DNA of 64,000 nucleotides from Propionivibrio soli (GCF_025770765.1 NZ_JANZKY010000001.1:248001-312000), one strand, 5' to 3'. Counted from the stretch's first letter, positions 1 to 8,477 are shown. A program made the numbers and translations. Notes: generated from the letters alone by a model not told the origin.

Positions 1-975
1 CGATTCAAGCGCCTTCTCCATCGTCACGCCAAGCAATGCGTCCAGCATGGAAAAAGCGCCGGTGATGAACAGGTTGTCGTATTCCTGGCGATCGACGAGG
101 CCATGCCCCAAAAGCTCCATCAGGCGAGCCCGTGTGAGCGCCGTATGCATCAGCGCCGGCGCCATCGGGTCCTTGCTTGCCGTCGCCAGCAGTAACGACA
201 GCCATTTATGAAGCTTGTCGTAGCCAAGGATCGTCACTGCGTGGCGGAACGACTGGATCTCACACGATAGCCCGAAGCCCGCCGAGTTGATGTAGCGCAA
301 CAACTTGTACGAGAGCGCCACGTCCTGCTTGAGCGCGGCTTCGATATCCCGCACCTCGGCATTTTTGCGCACTAAATTGAGGACGCGAATGATCTGCGCC
401 TGCGCCGGATTCAGAGCTTTTGCCGGCGCCTGTGTCGGGCGCTTGAAGAACCAGCTCGCCGCTGCATTGACGCCGGCATCGAGGCAGGCCTGAAAACCCG
501 CCGCATCGAAAACGTTCGTCGCCACGCCGATTCCGTAGGGCTGCGTCTGCGTCGCCAGCACCTTGAGTTGCGCGGCGGAATAACGCTGGGCGTCGAAGGC
601 GATGAAACGGAATGGAATCCGCGTCATCAACGCTTCCTTGGCCTGCGCGTCAAAGACGAGGCACAGCGAGGGTTGCGCCGCCCTCAGCGCCTCGACAAGC
701 GCGGGCGCTTCCGGGCCGGCAAGTGCCGCGGCCTGGACTTCGAGCGTCGCGTTTTCCGGCGCCTGCCAGGCCACGAAATCCGCGTCACAGGGCGTTTTAC
801 CGCAATTGACGAAGACGAGTTTCTCGCCCTTTGGCCAGTCCTCCGCCAAGGCCTCGAGCGCGCCAACGGCGTCGCGAGTCGTTGCGCCGGCGGGCAGATG
901 AAGCGTCAGGCGGGTAGCGATGATCTTGCTCTGGCGATTGACCAGGGGTTGTCGGGAAACGAAGACTTCAGGCAT
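1..975 (-). CDS. EAL-like/HDOD signalling protein (YuxH type), C-terminus off the left edge
   Basis: The reading frame stays open to base 1, so only the first 325 residues are present. The N-terminal ~190 residues resemble the degenerate EAL-like barrel of YuxH-type proteins: it begins MPEVFVSRQPLVNRQ, and I see no intact EAL catalytic signature. From about residue 195 an HDOD domain starts (DVALSYKLLRYINSAG, then ILGYDKLHKWLSLLL), a non-catalytic HD-related fold common in regulators of motility and c-di-GMP signalling. The start ATG at 973-975 was chosen because it gives the family N-terminus. It lies 6 bp from the end of the upstream reductase gene on the same strand, so the two may be cotranscribed. 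No partner or ligand can be read from the sequence. Confidence 0.8.
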   Translation of the reverse strand, partial: MPEVFVSRQPLVNRQSKIIATRLTLHLPAGATTRDAVGALEALAEDWPKGEKLVFVNCGKTPCDADFVAWQAPENATLEVQAAALAGPEAPALVEALRAAQPSLCLVFDAQAKEALMTRIPFRFIAFDAQRYSAAQLKVLATQTQPYGIGVATNVFDAAGFQACLDAGVNAAASWFFKRPTQAPAKALNPAQAQIIRVLNLVRKNAEVRDIEAALKQDVALSYKLLRYINSAGFGLSCEIQSFRHAVTILGYDKLHKWLSLLLATASKDPMAPALMHTALTRARLMELLGHGLVDRQEYDNLFITGAFSMLDALLGVTMEKALES

Positions 976-980
976 GGCGG

Positions 981-2039
981 TCAGTCTGACAAATTGTTCT
1001 CTGCACCCGACGAATCAGCGGGCGCGTCGTTGGCAAAAACGAAGGAATCGGCGAAGAACTCTTCTTCGGGCAAATGACATTGTGCGACAAAATCGCGCCG
1101 CGCGGCGTTAACCATCGCTGGCGAGCCGCAAACATAGGCCTGGAATCCCGACAGGTCGGGGTAGTCGTGCATCGCGGCCTCATGCACCAAGCCGCAGCGG
1201 CCAACCCACACGGTATCGTCTTCGGCGTCGGAAAGAACGGGAACGAAACGGACTTGAGCATGATGGTTCTGCCATGCCTCGGCGACGTCGAGCTGATAGA
1301 GATCGACCCGCGTCCGGCCGCCCCAGTAGATGGACATAGGCCTTGCGCAATCCTCGGCGAGCGCGTGTTCGACAATCGCCTTGATCGGCGCAAACCCCGT
1401 ACCGCCGGCGACAAGGAGCATCGGTTTCGTCGACTCCTCGCGCAGGTAGAAGATACCGTGCGGACCGCGGATGCGCACGACATCGCGCTCCTTCATGGTC
1501 GCAAAGACGCGGTCGGTGAACAATCCGCCCGGCACATGGCGAACATGAAGTTGCAGACAGTCGTCGTTTTCGGGCGGATTGGCCAGCGAGAAGGCACGTC
1601 GGCGGCCGCCGGGCAAGAGAATGTCGATGTATTGACCGGCCAGGAATTGCAGGCGCACGTTCGGCGGCAATTTGAGGTCGACGATCATGACGTCCGGAGC
1701 TGCCCGCGTCAGCTTTTGTACTCGGGCGGGCAGTGTCTTGGGGACCACTTCGCCAGCCGTGCGGACTTCACGGCTCTCGATGACGAGATCGGTGTGCGGC
1801 TTGGCGCAACAGAACAGAGCTTTGCCCGCGTCGCGATCGGCAACGGTTAGCACCTCCGCTTGCGCTCGACCGTGGTCGACGTCGCCCGAGACAATCCGCC
1901 CACGGCACGTGCCGCAACCGCCATCCCGGCAACCGTAGGGGAGCACCACGCCATGGCGCAGGGCGGCATCGAGGATCGTTTCGCCGGCCTCCGCCTCGAA
2001 GGCGTGTCCGCTCGGCTGCACGACGATCCTGAAACCCAT
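981..2039 (-). CDS. 2Fe-2S/FAD/NAD(P)H oxidoreductase (CDP-6-deoxy-delta-3,4-glucoseen reductase-like)
   Basis: A 352-residue electron-transfer reductase with three modules in order: plant-type [2Fe-2S] ferredoxin (residues ~1-95, cysteines in YGCRDGGCGTC and a later FCC), FAD-binding barrel (RAFSLANP near residue 155) and NAD(P)-binding lobe (LLVAGGTGFAPIKA). This arrangement is shared by AscD/RfbI-type glucoseen reductases and by reductase components of monooxygenases; in betaproteobacteria it is often annotated as the former without evidence of the sugar reaction. A longer frame extends upstream, but ATG at 2037-2039 gives the ferredoxin N-terminus and is preceded by GGGGAGG. No sugar transaminase or oxygenase subunit is nearby, so the physiological acceptor is unknown. 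Confidence 0.85.
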   Translation of the reverse strand: MGFRIVVQPSGHAFEAEAGETILDAALRHGVVLPYGCRDGGCGTCRGRIVSGDVDHGRAQAEVLTVADRDAGKALFCCAKPHTDLVIESREVRTAGEVVPKTLPARVQKLTRAAPDVMIVDLKLPPNVRLQFLAGQYIDILLPGGRRRAFSLANPPENDDCLQLHVRHVPGGLFTDRVFATMKERDVVRIRGPHGIFYLREESTKPMLLVAGGTGFAPIKAIVEHALAEDCARPMSIYWGGRTRVDLYQLDVAEAWQNHHAQVRFVPVLSDAEDDTVWVGRCGLVHEAAMHDYPDLSGFQAYVCGSPAMVNAARRDFVAQCHLPEEEFFADSFVFANDAPADSSGAENNLSD

Positions 2040-2077
2040 GAAACCTCCCCAGGAGGTGAATCCAGTAAAATTGCGCG

Positions 2078-2968
2078 GTGAAAAAACTGCAAAACCTGCT
2101 GATTGTCGGTGCTGGCGACGTGGCACGCCGCACGCTGCCGATGCTGATCGGCCGCTACCGCCTCTTCGCCGTATTGCGCGATCCCGCCCAGCGGGCTTTT
2201 TGGCGCGAACATGGCGTCCACCCGATTCTTGCCGACCTCGACCAGCCGCACGACCTTCGTCGCTTGGCAGGGCTAGCCGACGTCGTGCTTCATTTCGCTC
2301 CGCCCCCAGCCCATGGCGCTCGCGACACGCGCACGCGGCGCCTCCTGGCGGCCCTAGCCTGCGGGAAAAGTCTACCACAGCGACTTGTGTACGTTAGTAC
2401 GAGCGGAGTTTACGGAGACTGCGGCGGCGCACGAGTGACCGAGTCCCGCCCTCTCCGACCCCGCACACAACGGGCGCAGCGGCGTGCCGACGCGGAGCGG
2501 GAGTTGCGCCGGTTTGGGCGGCGCTGCGGCACCTGCGTGAGCATCTTGCGCGCGCCGGGAATCTATGCGGCGGAGCGGTTGCCGGTCGATCGCTTGCGCA
2601 ACGGGATCGAGGCCCTGCGCGCCGAAGATGACGTATTCACCAATCACATCCACGCCGACGACCTTGCTGCAGCAACCTGCGCCGCCTTGCGCTACGGGCG
2701 TCCCAATCGTTGCTACAACGCGAGCGACGACTCGGCCTTGAAGATGACGGACTACTTCGATCTCGTTGCCGACCGTTTCGGCCTACCGCGGCCACCGAGG
2801 ATCACGCGCGCCGAAGCCGAGGTACGCCTGCCGGCGACGCAGCTCTCGTTCATGAGCGAGTCGCGGCGCCTTGACAACCAGCGCCTCAAGTCGGAACTGC
2901 GGGTTCGGTTGCGCTACCCGACCGTGGCCGATGGCGTAGACGCCGCTGTCCGGGTAGCGAGTCGGTAA
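2078..2968 (+). CDS. NAD-dependent epimerase/dehydratase-fold protein (YeeZ-like SDR)
   Basis: A 296-residue protein with an N-terminal Rossmann region (NLLIVGAGDVARRT), the conserved YVSTSGVYGD strand of extended short-chain dehydrogenases, and HIHADDLA, typical of the substrate domain. The YxxxK catalytic pair expected after the STSGVYG strand is not seen; the segment reads RRADAERELRR, as in atypical SDRs such as YeeZ, so enzymatic activity is uncertain. The start is GTG at 2078; the nearest Shine-Dalgarno-like AGGAGGTG (2051-2058) is unusually far away. The gene is divergent from the reductase by only 38 bp. Function unknown. Confidence 0.8.
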   Translation: MKKLQNLLIVGAGDVARRTLPMLIGRYRLFAVLRDPAQRAFWREHGVHPILADLDQPHDLRRLAGLADVVLHFAPPPAHGARDTRTRRLLAALACGKSLPQRLVYVSTSGVYGDCGGARVTESRPLRPRTQRAQRRADAERELRRFGRRCGTCVSILRAPGIYAAERLPVDRLRNGIEALRAEDDVFTNHIHADDLAAATCAALRYGRPNRCYNASDDSALKMTDYFDLVADRFGLPRPPRITRAEAEVRLPATQLSFMSESRRLDNQRLKSELRVRLRYPTVADGVDAAVRVASR

Positions 2969-3132
2969 TCGTCCGTCAGCGCTTACAATGACAACGTGCC
3001 GTAACGCGCCTGCGCTGGCTGCATTGTTCATTGCGCTATGCCGCGGCGCATCGCTTCTAGCTGCCCGCCACGTGCTCAACCGGGCACGCGGGACAGTAGC
3101 CGCCCTCTTGATTTGATTCGTTAGGAAACATC

Positions 3133-4278
3133 TTGGAAAAATTCTTCGCCACCTGCCCGCGCGGACTCGAGCCGCTGCTCGTTGAAGATCTCATTGCCGC
3201 TGGCGCGAAGGAGACGACGGCGGTCCCCGGTGGCGCCCACTTCGTTGCCGACTGGCGCGCCTGCTACACGTCCAATCTGCATTCCCGGATCGCCACGCGC
3301 ATTCTCTGGCGCGTCGCCCACGGCCGCTACCTCAAGGAAGACGACATCTACAAGCTGGCGCTCGATACGCCATGGCCGAAGTGGTTCGGCGCCAGCGGCA
3401 CGATCCGCGTGGACGTCACCGCCGTCAAGAGCCCGCTGAAGAGCCTCGAGTTCATCACCCTGCGCATCAAAGACGCCGTCTGCGACCGCTTTCGCGCCGA
3501 CACCGGCAAGCGCCCGAGCGTAGATACGCGCGAGCCGGACGTACGGGTACACGGCTTCCTCACCGGTAACGAGTGCACGCTTTACATCGACACGTCAGGC
3601 GCGCCGCTCTATCAGCGCGGCCTGCGGCAAAAGACCGTCGAAGCGCCGCTCAAGGAGAACCTCGCCGCCGGCATCCTGCGCCTCAGCGGCTGGACGCCCG
3701 GCACGCCGCTGCTTGACCCAATGTGCGGCAGCGGCACCTTCCTCGTCGAAGCCGCCCAGATCGCGCTCAATATCGCCCCCGGCGCGGGTGGCCGCGCCTT
3801 CGGTTTTCAACGCCTGCGCAATTTCGATCTCGCGCTTTGGAAGGCGCTGCTCGACGATGCACAGGAAGCCGAGAAGCCGGCGGCCGACGCGCAGATTTTC
3901 GGTAGCGACGTATCCCCGGTCGCCGTGCGTGCCGCGTTAGCCAACCTCGACCGCGCCGGACTGCTGCCGGCGGTGACCCTGGGCTCGGGCGACATTCTGA
4001 ATCTCCACGCGCCAGCCCCAAGCGGCGTCATGGTAGCTAACCCTCCGTACGGCGAGCGGTTGTCCGAACAGGAGGAACTCGCGGCGTTCTACCCTTCGCT
4101 CGGCTCGGCGCTGAAGCGCAACTTTGCCGGCTGGAACTGCTACCTGCTGACGGCGGACCTGCGCATGCCGAAACTCATGCGCCTTGCGCCAAGCAAGAAG
4201 ACGCCACTCTTCAACGGGGCCATCGAGTGCCGGCTGTTCGAATTCAAGATGGTCGCCGGCAGCAACCGCGACGCCTAG
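3133..4278 (+). CDS. THUMP-domain class I SAM-dependent RNA guanine-N2 methyltransferase (RlmL N-half-like)
   Basis: 381 residues: an N-terminal ferredoxin-like/THUMP RNA-binding part (to about residue 150) followed by a Rossmann methyltransferase with LDPMCGSGTFLVEA (motif I, ~residue 194) and VANPPYGERL (motif IV, ~301). The NPPYGER signature marks the guanine-N2 methyltransferases RlmL and RlmG/RsmC relatives. E. coli RlmL is a fusion of about 700 residues with a second methyltransferase; this protein corresponds to the N-terminal half only (m2G2445 of 23S rRNA by analogy). The start is TTG at 3133 with TAGGAAA upstream; it yields the usual MEKFFATCPRGLEP beginning. Confidence 0.85.
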   Translation: MEKFFATCPRGLEPLLVEDLIAAGAKETTAVPGGAHFVADWRACYTSNLHSRIATRILWRVAHGRYLKEDDIYKLALDTPWPKWFGASGTIRVDVTAVKSPLKSLEFITLRIKDAVCDRFRADTGKRPSVDTREPDVRVHGFLTGNECTLYIDTSGAPLYQRGLRQKTVEAPLKENLAAGILRLSGWTPGTPLLDPMCGSGTFLVEAAQIALNIAPGAGGRAFGFQRLRNFDLALWKALLDDAQEAEKPAADAQIFGSDVSPVAVRAALANLDRAGLLPAVTLGSGDILNLHAPAPSGVMVANPPYGERLSEQEELAAFYPSLGSALKRNFAGWNCYLLTADLRMPKLMRLAPSKKTPLFNGAIECRLFEFKMVAGSNRDA

Positions 4279-4303
4279 CCGCTGTGACGCGGAGCGCGGC
4301 GCC

Positions 4304-5383
4304 TCAACGCGGCGCGCTCAGGCGCACCAGCCGGTCATTGCCCGACTCGGCGCCCCACACCTCGCCGCGCCGCCCAAGCAACTGGCGCACCGTCGCGCCG
4401 GTTCGATCAGACGGGTAGCTCTCGATTTTCTCGGTTTCCGGGTCGAAGCGGACAATCGCGTTACTGCTCCACTCGGTAAGCCAAACCTTGTCGCGTTCGT
4501 CCACCCAAACCGCGTAGGCCCGCGCATCACCTGGCAGCTTCCACTCGCGCCACGAGTCGGCGGCGGGGTCGTAGCGGCCGACATGCCCGGTCGTCCAGTA
4601 ACTCACCCAGATATTGCCGCGAGAATCCGACCACACCCGCCGTGAGCCTTGATCCTTGGTCGGCGGCTCGATGACGGTCGCCTCACCGCTCTCGGTATCG
4701 ATGCGGGCAATGTGGCTGCCGGCGAGCGACGCGTAGTAGATATGCCCATCGGGCGTCGCCGTGATGCCGTACGGGCCGCGACCCCGCGGCGCCTTCCAGA
4801 CCTTTAGATCGCCGGTTTCCGGCACCAATCGTCCGTAATATCCAGCCTGGCCCGTAAACCACAAGCGGCCTTGTTTGTCGAAGGCGGCTGTATTGAGGTT
4901 AGCGTTAGGGGCGTCGGCGGGCAGAGCCCAGGTACGCAACGCCCGGGTTTTCGGATCGTAGCGAACGATCGCATTCAGCCCGCCGTCGGTAATCCAGGCA
5001 GCGCCGTCCTTGCCGACGATCACCCCGTGTGGAGCAGAACCGGCGCCGAGGTGGATTTCCTCAATCCGTCCACTTCGTGGATCGAGCATCCCGAGCCGGC
5101 CCGTACTCTGCGCCGTGTAATACACGGGACCGTCGACGGTCGGTACGGCGGCCACATCGTGAGGATGCGATCCTGCAGGTACGTCGAAATAGCGCGTGGA
5201 AAACGATGCAGCATGTACCGAAGCGACAAATAGCATCAGCCCCCCGAAGAAGAGCAATGGCGCGGCGAACCGGTGCCTCGGAGAGACAGCGACTGGTCTG
5301 TTGGTCGGTCTGACCTCGGCACCGTGCCGGATCAATGAGCCGAAAGCCGCGACGCGCCGCGATCCGAAGCCCCGAGTTTCCAT
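4304..5383 (-). CDS. Exported beta-propeller, virginiamycin B lyase (Vgb)-like
   Basis: The 359-residue frame has a hydrophobic segment (APLLFFGGLMLFVASVHA) ending in an Ala-x-Ala type site before ASFSTRYFDVP, then repeated propeller blades of the form DGxxWxT followed by RxDP (for example AAWITDGGLNAIVRYDP, VWLTEWSSNAIVRFDP). These repeats define the Vgb/streptogramin lyase superfamily. The N-terminus is uncertain: the upstream ATG gives about 40 residues ahead of the signal peptide, so a downstream GTG is likely the true start. A secreted propeller is more likely a binding or unknown hydrolytic protein than a cytoplasmic antibiotic lyase. Its 3' end lies 26 bp from the convergent methyltransferase gene. 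Confidence 0.75.
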   Translation of the reverse strand: METRGFGSRRVAAFGSLIRHGAEVRPTNRPVAVSPRHRFAAPLLFFGGLMLFVASVHAASFSTRYFDVPAGSHPHDVAAVPTVDGPVYYTAQSTGRLGMLDPRSGRIEEIHLGAGSAPHGVIVGKDGAAWITDGGLNAIVRYDPKTRALRTWALPADAPNANLNTAAFDKQGRLWFTGQAGYYGRLVPETGDLKVWKAPRGRGPYGITATPDGHIYYASLAGSHIARIDTESGEATVIEPPTKDQGSRRVWSDSRGNIWVSYWTTGHVGRYDPAADSWREWKLPGDARAYAVWVDERDKVWLTEWSSNAIVRFDPETEKIESYPSDRTGATVRQLLGRRGEVWGAESGNDRLVRLSAPR

Positions 5384-5507
5384 GCTGATCTCCCGCTACG
5401 AAAAACCCGACAAGCCGCGCCCGCACGCCTTGTCGCCGCAGATATTCGCTGGTATTCGATTAACGGCGGCGTAGCGGAGTTCCGACAGGAGATAACCGGG
5501 GACGGAG

Positions 5508-5531
5508 AAGGGATCACCGCTCATCCCTTTT
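5508..5531. terminator. Candidate hairpin between the Vgb-like and MarR genes
   Basis: AAGGGAT (5508-5514) pairs with ATCCCTT (5523-5529) around an 8-nt loop; a short T run follows only on the plus strand. It lies downstream of the minus-strand MarR gene and upstream of the propeller gene. The rest of this 261-bp spacer shows nothing else I can name. Confidence 0.3.
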
Positions 5532-5644
5532 GGGACGAACCGATTCGCGGCGCAAGTGACGACGGATCGGTAGGCCGCGATGTGATCACCCCACGAATGG
5601 GCGTGGCCTCAAAAGGCGGCCATCCCCTAGCTTCTACCGGTTCG

Positions 5645-6133
5645 TCAGCCGCCCTCGTCGGCGTTGCGGGAGCCGTCGACATGACCGTGATCGAGTTCGA
5701 TCGCGGCCGACAGGTTGGATTTCACCGTTTGCAGAATGTCGGTGAGGAACTCCTGTTGTTCGGCCGACAGGCCATGCAGCATTTCTTCGCGCGAGTGCAG
5801 GATCACTCGCTCGACTTCAACGAGCAGCTCTCTGGCCCGGTCCGTCAGGTGAATGCTCCACAATCGGCGGTCTCCGGGAATGGGCCGCCGTTCGATCCAG
5901 CCACTCTTCTCGACTTGATCGATCAGCCGCCCAGCGGTCGATTTCTCGACTTCCAGTTCGCTGGAGATCTGCGACTGAGAAAGCCCTTCATGGTTGGAAA
6001 GGATGGCCAGGATCGACCACTGCGCCCGCGACAGCCCCAACGGCTGCAGGCGTCGGTCGATCAACTTGCGCAGCAGCCGGGCTGTGTCGGTGAGAAGGAA
6101 TCCGGCGCCGCGGTGCGAATCGTGAATCAGCAT
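5645..6133 (-). CDS. MarR-family transcriptional regulator
   Basis: 162 residues with the winged helix-turn-helix of MarR proteins: LSRAQWSILAILSNHEGLSQ, then SELEVEKSTAGRLIDQVEKSGWIERR and the wing GDRRLWSIHLT containing the conserved Asp-Arg pair. Long N- and C-terminal helices would form the dimer and ligand pocket. The start has AAGGACC about 7 nt upstream. It is transcribed divergently from the PEPCK-like gene at 6379 across an AT-rich 245-bp region, the normal arrangement for a MarR protein controlling its neighbour and itself. The ligand is not predictable. Confidence 0.93.
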   Translation of the reverse strand: MLIHDSHRGAGFLLTDTARLLRKLIDRRLQPLGLSRAQWSILAILSNHEGLSQSQISSELEVEKSTAGRLIDQVEKSGWIERRPIPGDRRLWSIHLTDRARELLVEVERVILHSREEMLHGLSAEQQEFLTDILQTVKSNLSAAIELDHGHVDGSRNADEGG

Positions 6134-6208
6134 CGATAGGTCCTTTTTTTGGAGGGGAATGATAGGGCCCAGCCCGCACGAACACCAGAGCGGAGATTCA
6201 CTGACCGT

Positions 6209-6256
6209 CTTCTATAGTTGCATTGCTTACTATTGCATTTCATATGTTATGCTAGC
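6209..6256. promoter_or_regulatory. AT-rich divergent control region with ATTGC repeats (candidate MarR operator)
   Basis: This tract is conspicuously AT-rich against GC-rich flanks. It contains GTTGC, ATTGC and ATTGC in direct orientation (about 6217-6236) followed by palindromic CATATG (6241-6246) and GCTAGC (6251-6256). TTGCAT (6218) and TATGTT (6243) could form a weak promoter with a long 19-bp spacer. Operator assignment is an inference from position only. Confidence 0.4.
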
Positions 6257-6378
6257 ACACCGTGAACGTTCGAACTGTCGAGCTCCGGAAACATGCCGAC
6301 CGCCAAGAAGCGGTGGCTCAACGTCCCGACGCGTCCATTTCGAACGCCTGTTTTGTTCATCACCCAGGAGTGAGCATC

Positions 6379-8271
6379 ATGAGCAAAGTGGACGTGGGCT
6401 TTCGCATCCCCTTGTCCGTTCAGGAGATTCTCGCGGCGTGCCCGAAGTACACGGCGGCCTCGAACTGGCAGCAGTTGTACGAACTCGCGACGCGGGACGC
6501 GGTGGACGGCGTGCATGAAGTGGCCTATGAGGTCCCCGGTCGCGGTCGCGTGGTGGAGGCTACGGTTTGCCGGGTCAAGAACGGCGTCGCGGCCAACTAC
6601 GTCGAGCCGTACATGCGGCGTCGCGACCCGGATTGCATGCTGATCGCCGACGGTCAGCCCACGGACAAGGCGCGTTTCGAGGACGAGTACGGCGAACCCT
6701 TCGAGTCCCTTCGCGCAGAAACTTTTGCATGGCTCAAGACCCAGGAGCTGGCACTCTTTCCGTTTATCGCTGGAGCACCGGGCATGGGGGCCGATGCGCT
6801 CGTCGTTGCGCCAGCCAATGCCGGCTTCTTCGCGCTCGGGCTGGCTCTTTTACAGGGCATTCTGGACGAAAACGCGCTTCCCGCCGAGTTCGACCCGAAG
6901 GCCGTGATTTTTGTCGCCCCGCCCTTCCGGCACACGCACTTCGGCGGCAAGCAGATGGTCGTGCATAACCGCCGCCCCGGACGACACGAACTGTTCAGCT
7001 ACAACCTCTACCCCGGTCCAAGCGCGAAGAAGGGCATCTACGGCGTGCTGCTCACGTTGGGCGAACGGGAAGACTGGCTGACCGCGCATTGTTCGGCGGT
7101 ACAGGTAATTACCCCGTACGCCAACAAGCTGTGCATTATGCACGAAGGCGCAAGCGGCGGCGGCAAGAGCGAACTACTCGAGCAGGTGCACCGCCAGGGC
7201 GACGGCGGTTTGCTGCTCGGCGTCAACACGCTCTCGGGAGAGCGTCGCACGCTCGTTCTGCCGCACAACTGCGAACTGCGGCCGGTCACCGACGACATGG
7301 CGCTCTGCCATCCCTCGCTGGCGAAGAACGATGGCCGCCTCGCGCTGATGGACGCCGAAAATGGCTGGTTCGTGCGCGTGAATCACATTACGCAATACGG
7401 CACCGACCCCAACCTGGAACGGATGACGATCCACCCGACGGAGCCGCTGCTCTTCCTCAATATCGATGCCAAACCCGGTAGCACGGCCCTGATCTGGGAA
7501 CATATCGAAGACGAACCCGGAAACCCCTGCCCGAACCCGCGTGTCGTCATTCCGCGCAAGGCGGTACCCGGCATCCATCAGGGTGCCGTCAACGTGGACG
7601 TGCGCAGCTTCGGCGTGCGGTGCCCGCCTTGCACTTCGGAAAACCCGACCTACGGGATCATTGGCTTGTTCCATCTGCTGCCGCCGGCACTCGCCTGGTT
7701 GTGGCGCCTGGTAGCCCCGCGCGGACACGCCAATCCGAGCATTGTCAGCGCCGAAGGCATGAGCTCGGAGGGCGTCGGTTCCTACTGGCCATTCGCCACC
7801 GGGCGCATGGTTGACCAGGCCAATCTGCTGCTGCGCCAAATCGTCGATACGCCGCGGGTGAAGTACATCCTGACGCCTAACCAGCACGTCGGTGTTTGGG
7901 AAACCGGGTTCATGCCTCAATGGATCGCCCGGGAATATTTGGCCCGCCGCGGCGGCGCCAAATTCACTCCGGATCAGGTGGTCGCCTCACGCTGCCCGTT
8001 GCTCGGTTTCGCGCTCGAGAGCGTAGTCATCGAAGGACAAACGATTCCCGGCATCCTCTTACGCGTGGAGAAGCAACGGGAAGTCGGCACCGTCGGCTAT
8101 GACGCCGGCGCGGACATCCTCACCGAGTTTTTCCATCGCGAACTCGCGCAGTATCTCGACGCCGATCTGGAACCCCTGGGTCGCCGGATAATCGAATGCT
8201 GCCTGGAGAACGGTTCGGTCGACGACTACAGCGCGTTGCTTCCGCACAAGGTGTTGGTCGACGAAGACTAA
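6379..8271 (+). CDS. PEP carboxykinase-like P-loop protein, DUF4914 family
   Basis: A 630-residue protein. Near residue 255 it carries a P-loop, HEGASGGGKSELLEQ, of the GxxGxGKS form seen in ATP-type PEP carboxykinases, and later conserved blocks VNVDVRSFGVRCPP, NPTYGIIGLFHLLPP and MSSEGVGSYWPFATGR. I recognise it as DUF4914, a family often labelled PEPCK-like; no substrate is established. The frame extends 39 codons upstream, but ATG at 6379 has a clear AGGAG (6366-6370) and begins MSKVDVGFRIP, so I use it. Divergent to a MarR regulator and followed by its own terminator, it appears to be a monocistronic, regulated gene. A nucleotide-binding carboxykinase or kinase role is inference. Confidence 0.75.
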   Translation: MSKVDVGFRIPLSVQEILAACPKYTAASNWQQLYELATRDAVDGVHEVAYEVPGRGRVVEATVCRVKNGVAANYVEPYMRRRDPDCMLIADGQPTDKARFEDEYGEPFESLRAETFAWLKTQELALFPFIAGAPGMGADALVVAPANAGFFALGLALLQGILDENALPAEFDPKAVIFVAPPFRHTHFGGKQMVVHNRRPGRHELFSYNLYPGPSAKKGIYGVLLTLGEREDWLTAHCSAVQVITPYANKLCIMHEGASGGGKSELLEQVHRQGDGGLLLGVNTLSGERRTLVLPHNCELRPVTDDMALCHPSLAKNDGRLALMDAENGWFVRVNHITQYGTDPNLERMTIHPTEPLLFLNIDAKPGSTALIWEHIEDEPGNPCPNPRVVIPRKAVPGIHQGAVNVDVRSFGVRCPPCTSENPTYGIIGLFHLLPPALAWLWRLVAPRGHANPSIVSAEGMSSEGVGSYWPFATGRMVDQANLLLRQIVDTPRVKYILTPNQHVGVWETGFMPQWIAREYLARRGGAKFTPDQVVASRCPLLGFALESVVIEGQTIPGILLRVEKQREVGTVGYDAGADILTEFFHRELAQYLDADLEPLGRRIIECCLENGSVDDYSALLPHKVLVDED

Positions 8272-8318
8272 CCCTCCTAGCCCTGACTCCAACTCCAACG
8301 CCGGCTCCAAGTTACCCC

Positions 8319-8385
8319 CACGGCCGCAGAGGCTTCCGTTACCGAAGGACGGCGATAACGGAGGTCGCCGCGGCCGTGTTTTTCT
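8319..8385 (+). terminator. Nested two-stem intrinsic terminator after the DUF4914 gene
   Basis: An outer perfect 9-bp stem CACGGCCGC (8319-8327) with GCGGCCGTG (8370-8378) encloses an inner 7-bp stem TCCGTTA (8335-8341) with TAACGGA (8356-8362). TTTTT follows immediately (8379-8383). It is 48 bp past the DUF4914 stop codon and oriented for that gene. Confidence 0.75.
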
Positions 8386-8477
8386 TCCGTTTCAAGACGC
8401 CTTGCCGCACCTTCGTGGTCGCGGGCGCCAAGGCCGCTCTTTCCCCCTAAGCCGCTTCCGCCGCAGAGTTGCGAGCG

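Noticed and set aside
981-2378. Longer version of the reductase gene starting at 2378
   Set aside because: The extra 113 codons run through the divergent SDR gene and are Arg-rich; the ferredoxin fold and an SD support the start at 2039.
2988-3116. 42-codon frame (MTTCRNAPALAALFIAL...) in the gap before the RlmL-like gene, just after TACAAT
   Set aside because: Mildly hydrophobic, but there is no Shine-Dalgarno, the -10-like TACAAT overlaps its start codon, and I recognise no family; kept only as a note.
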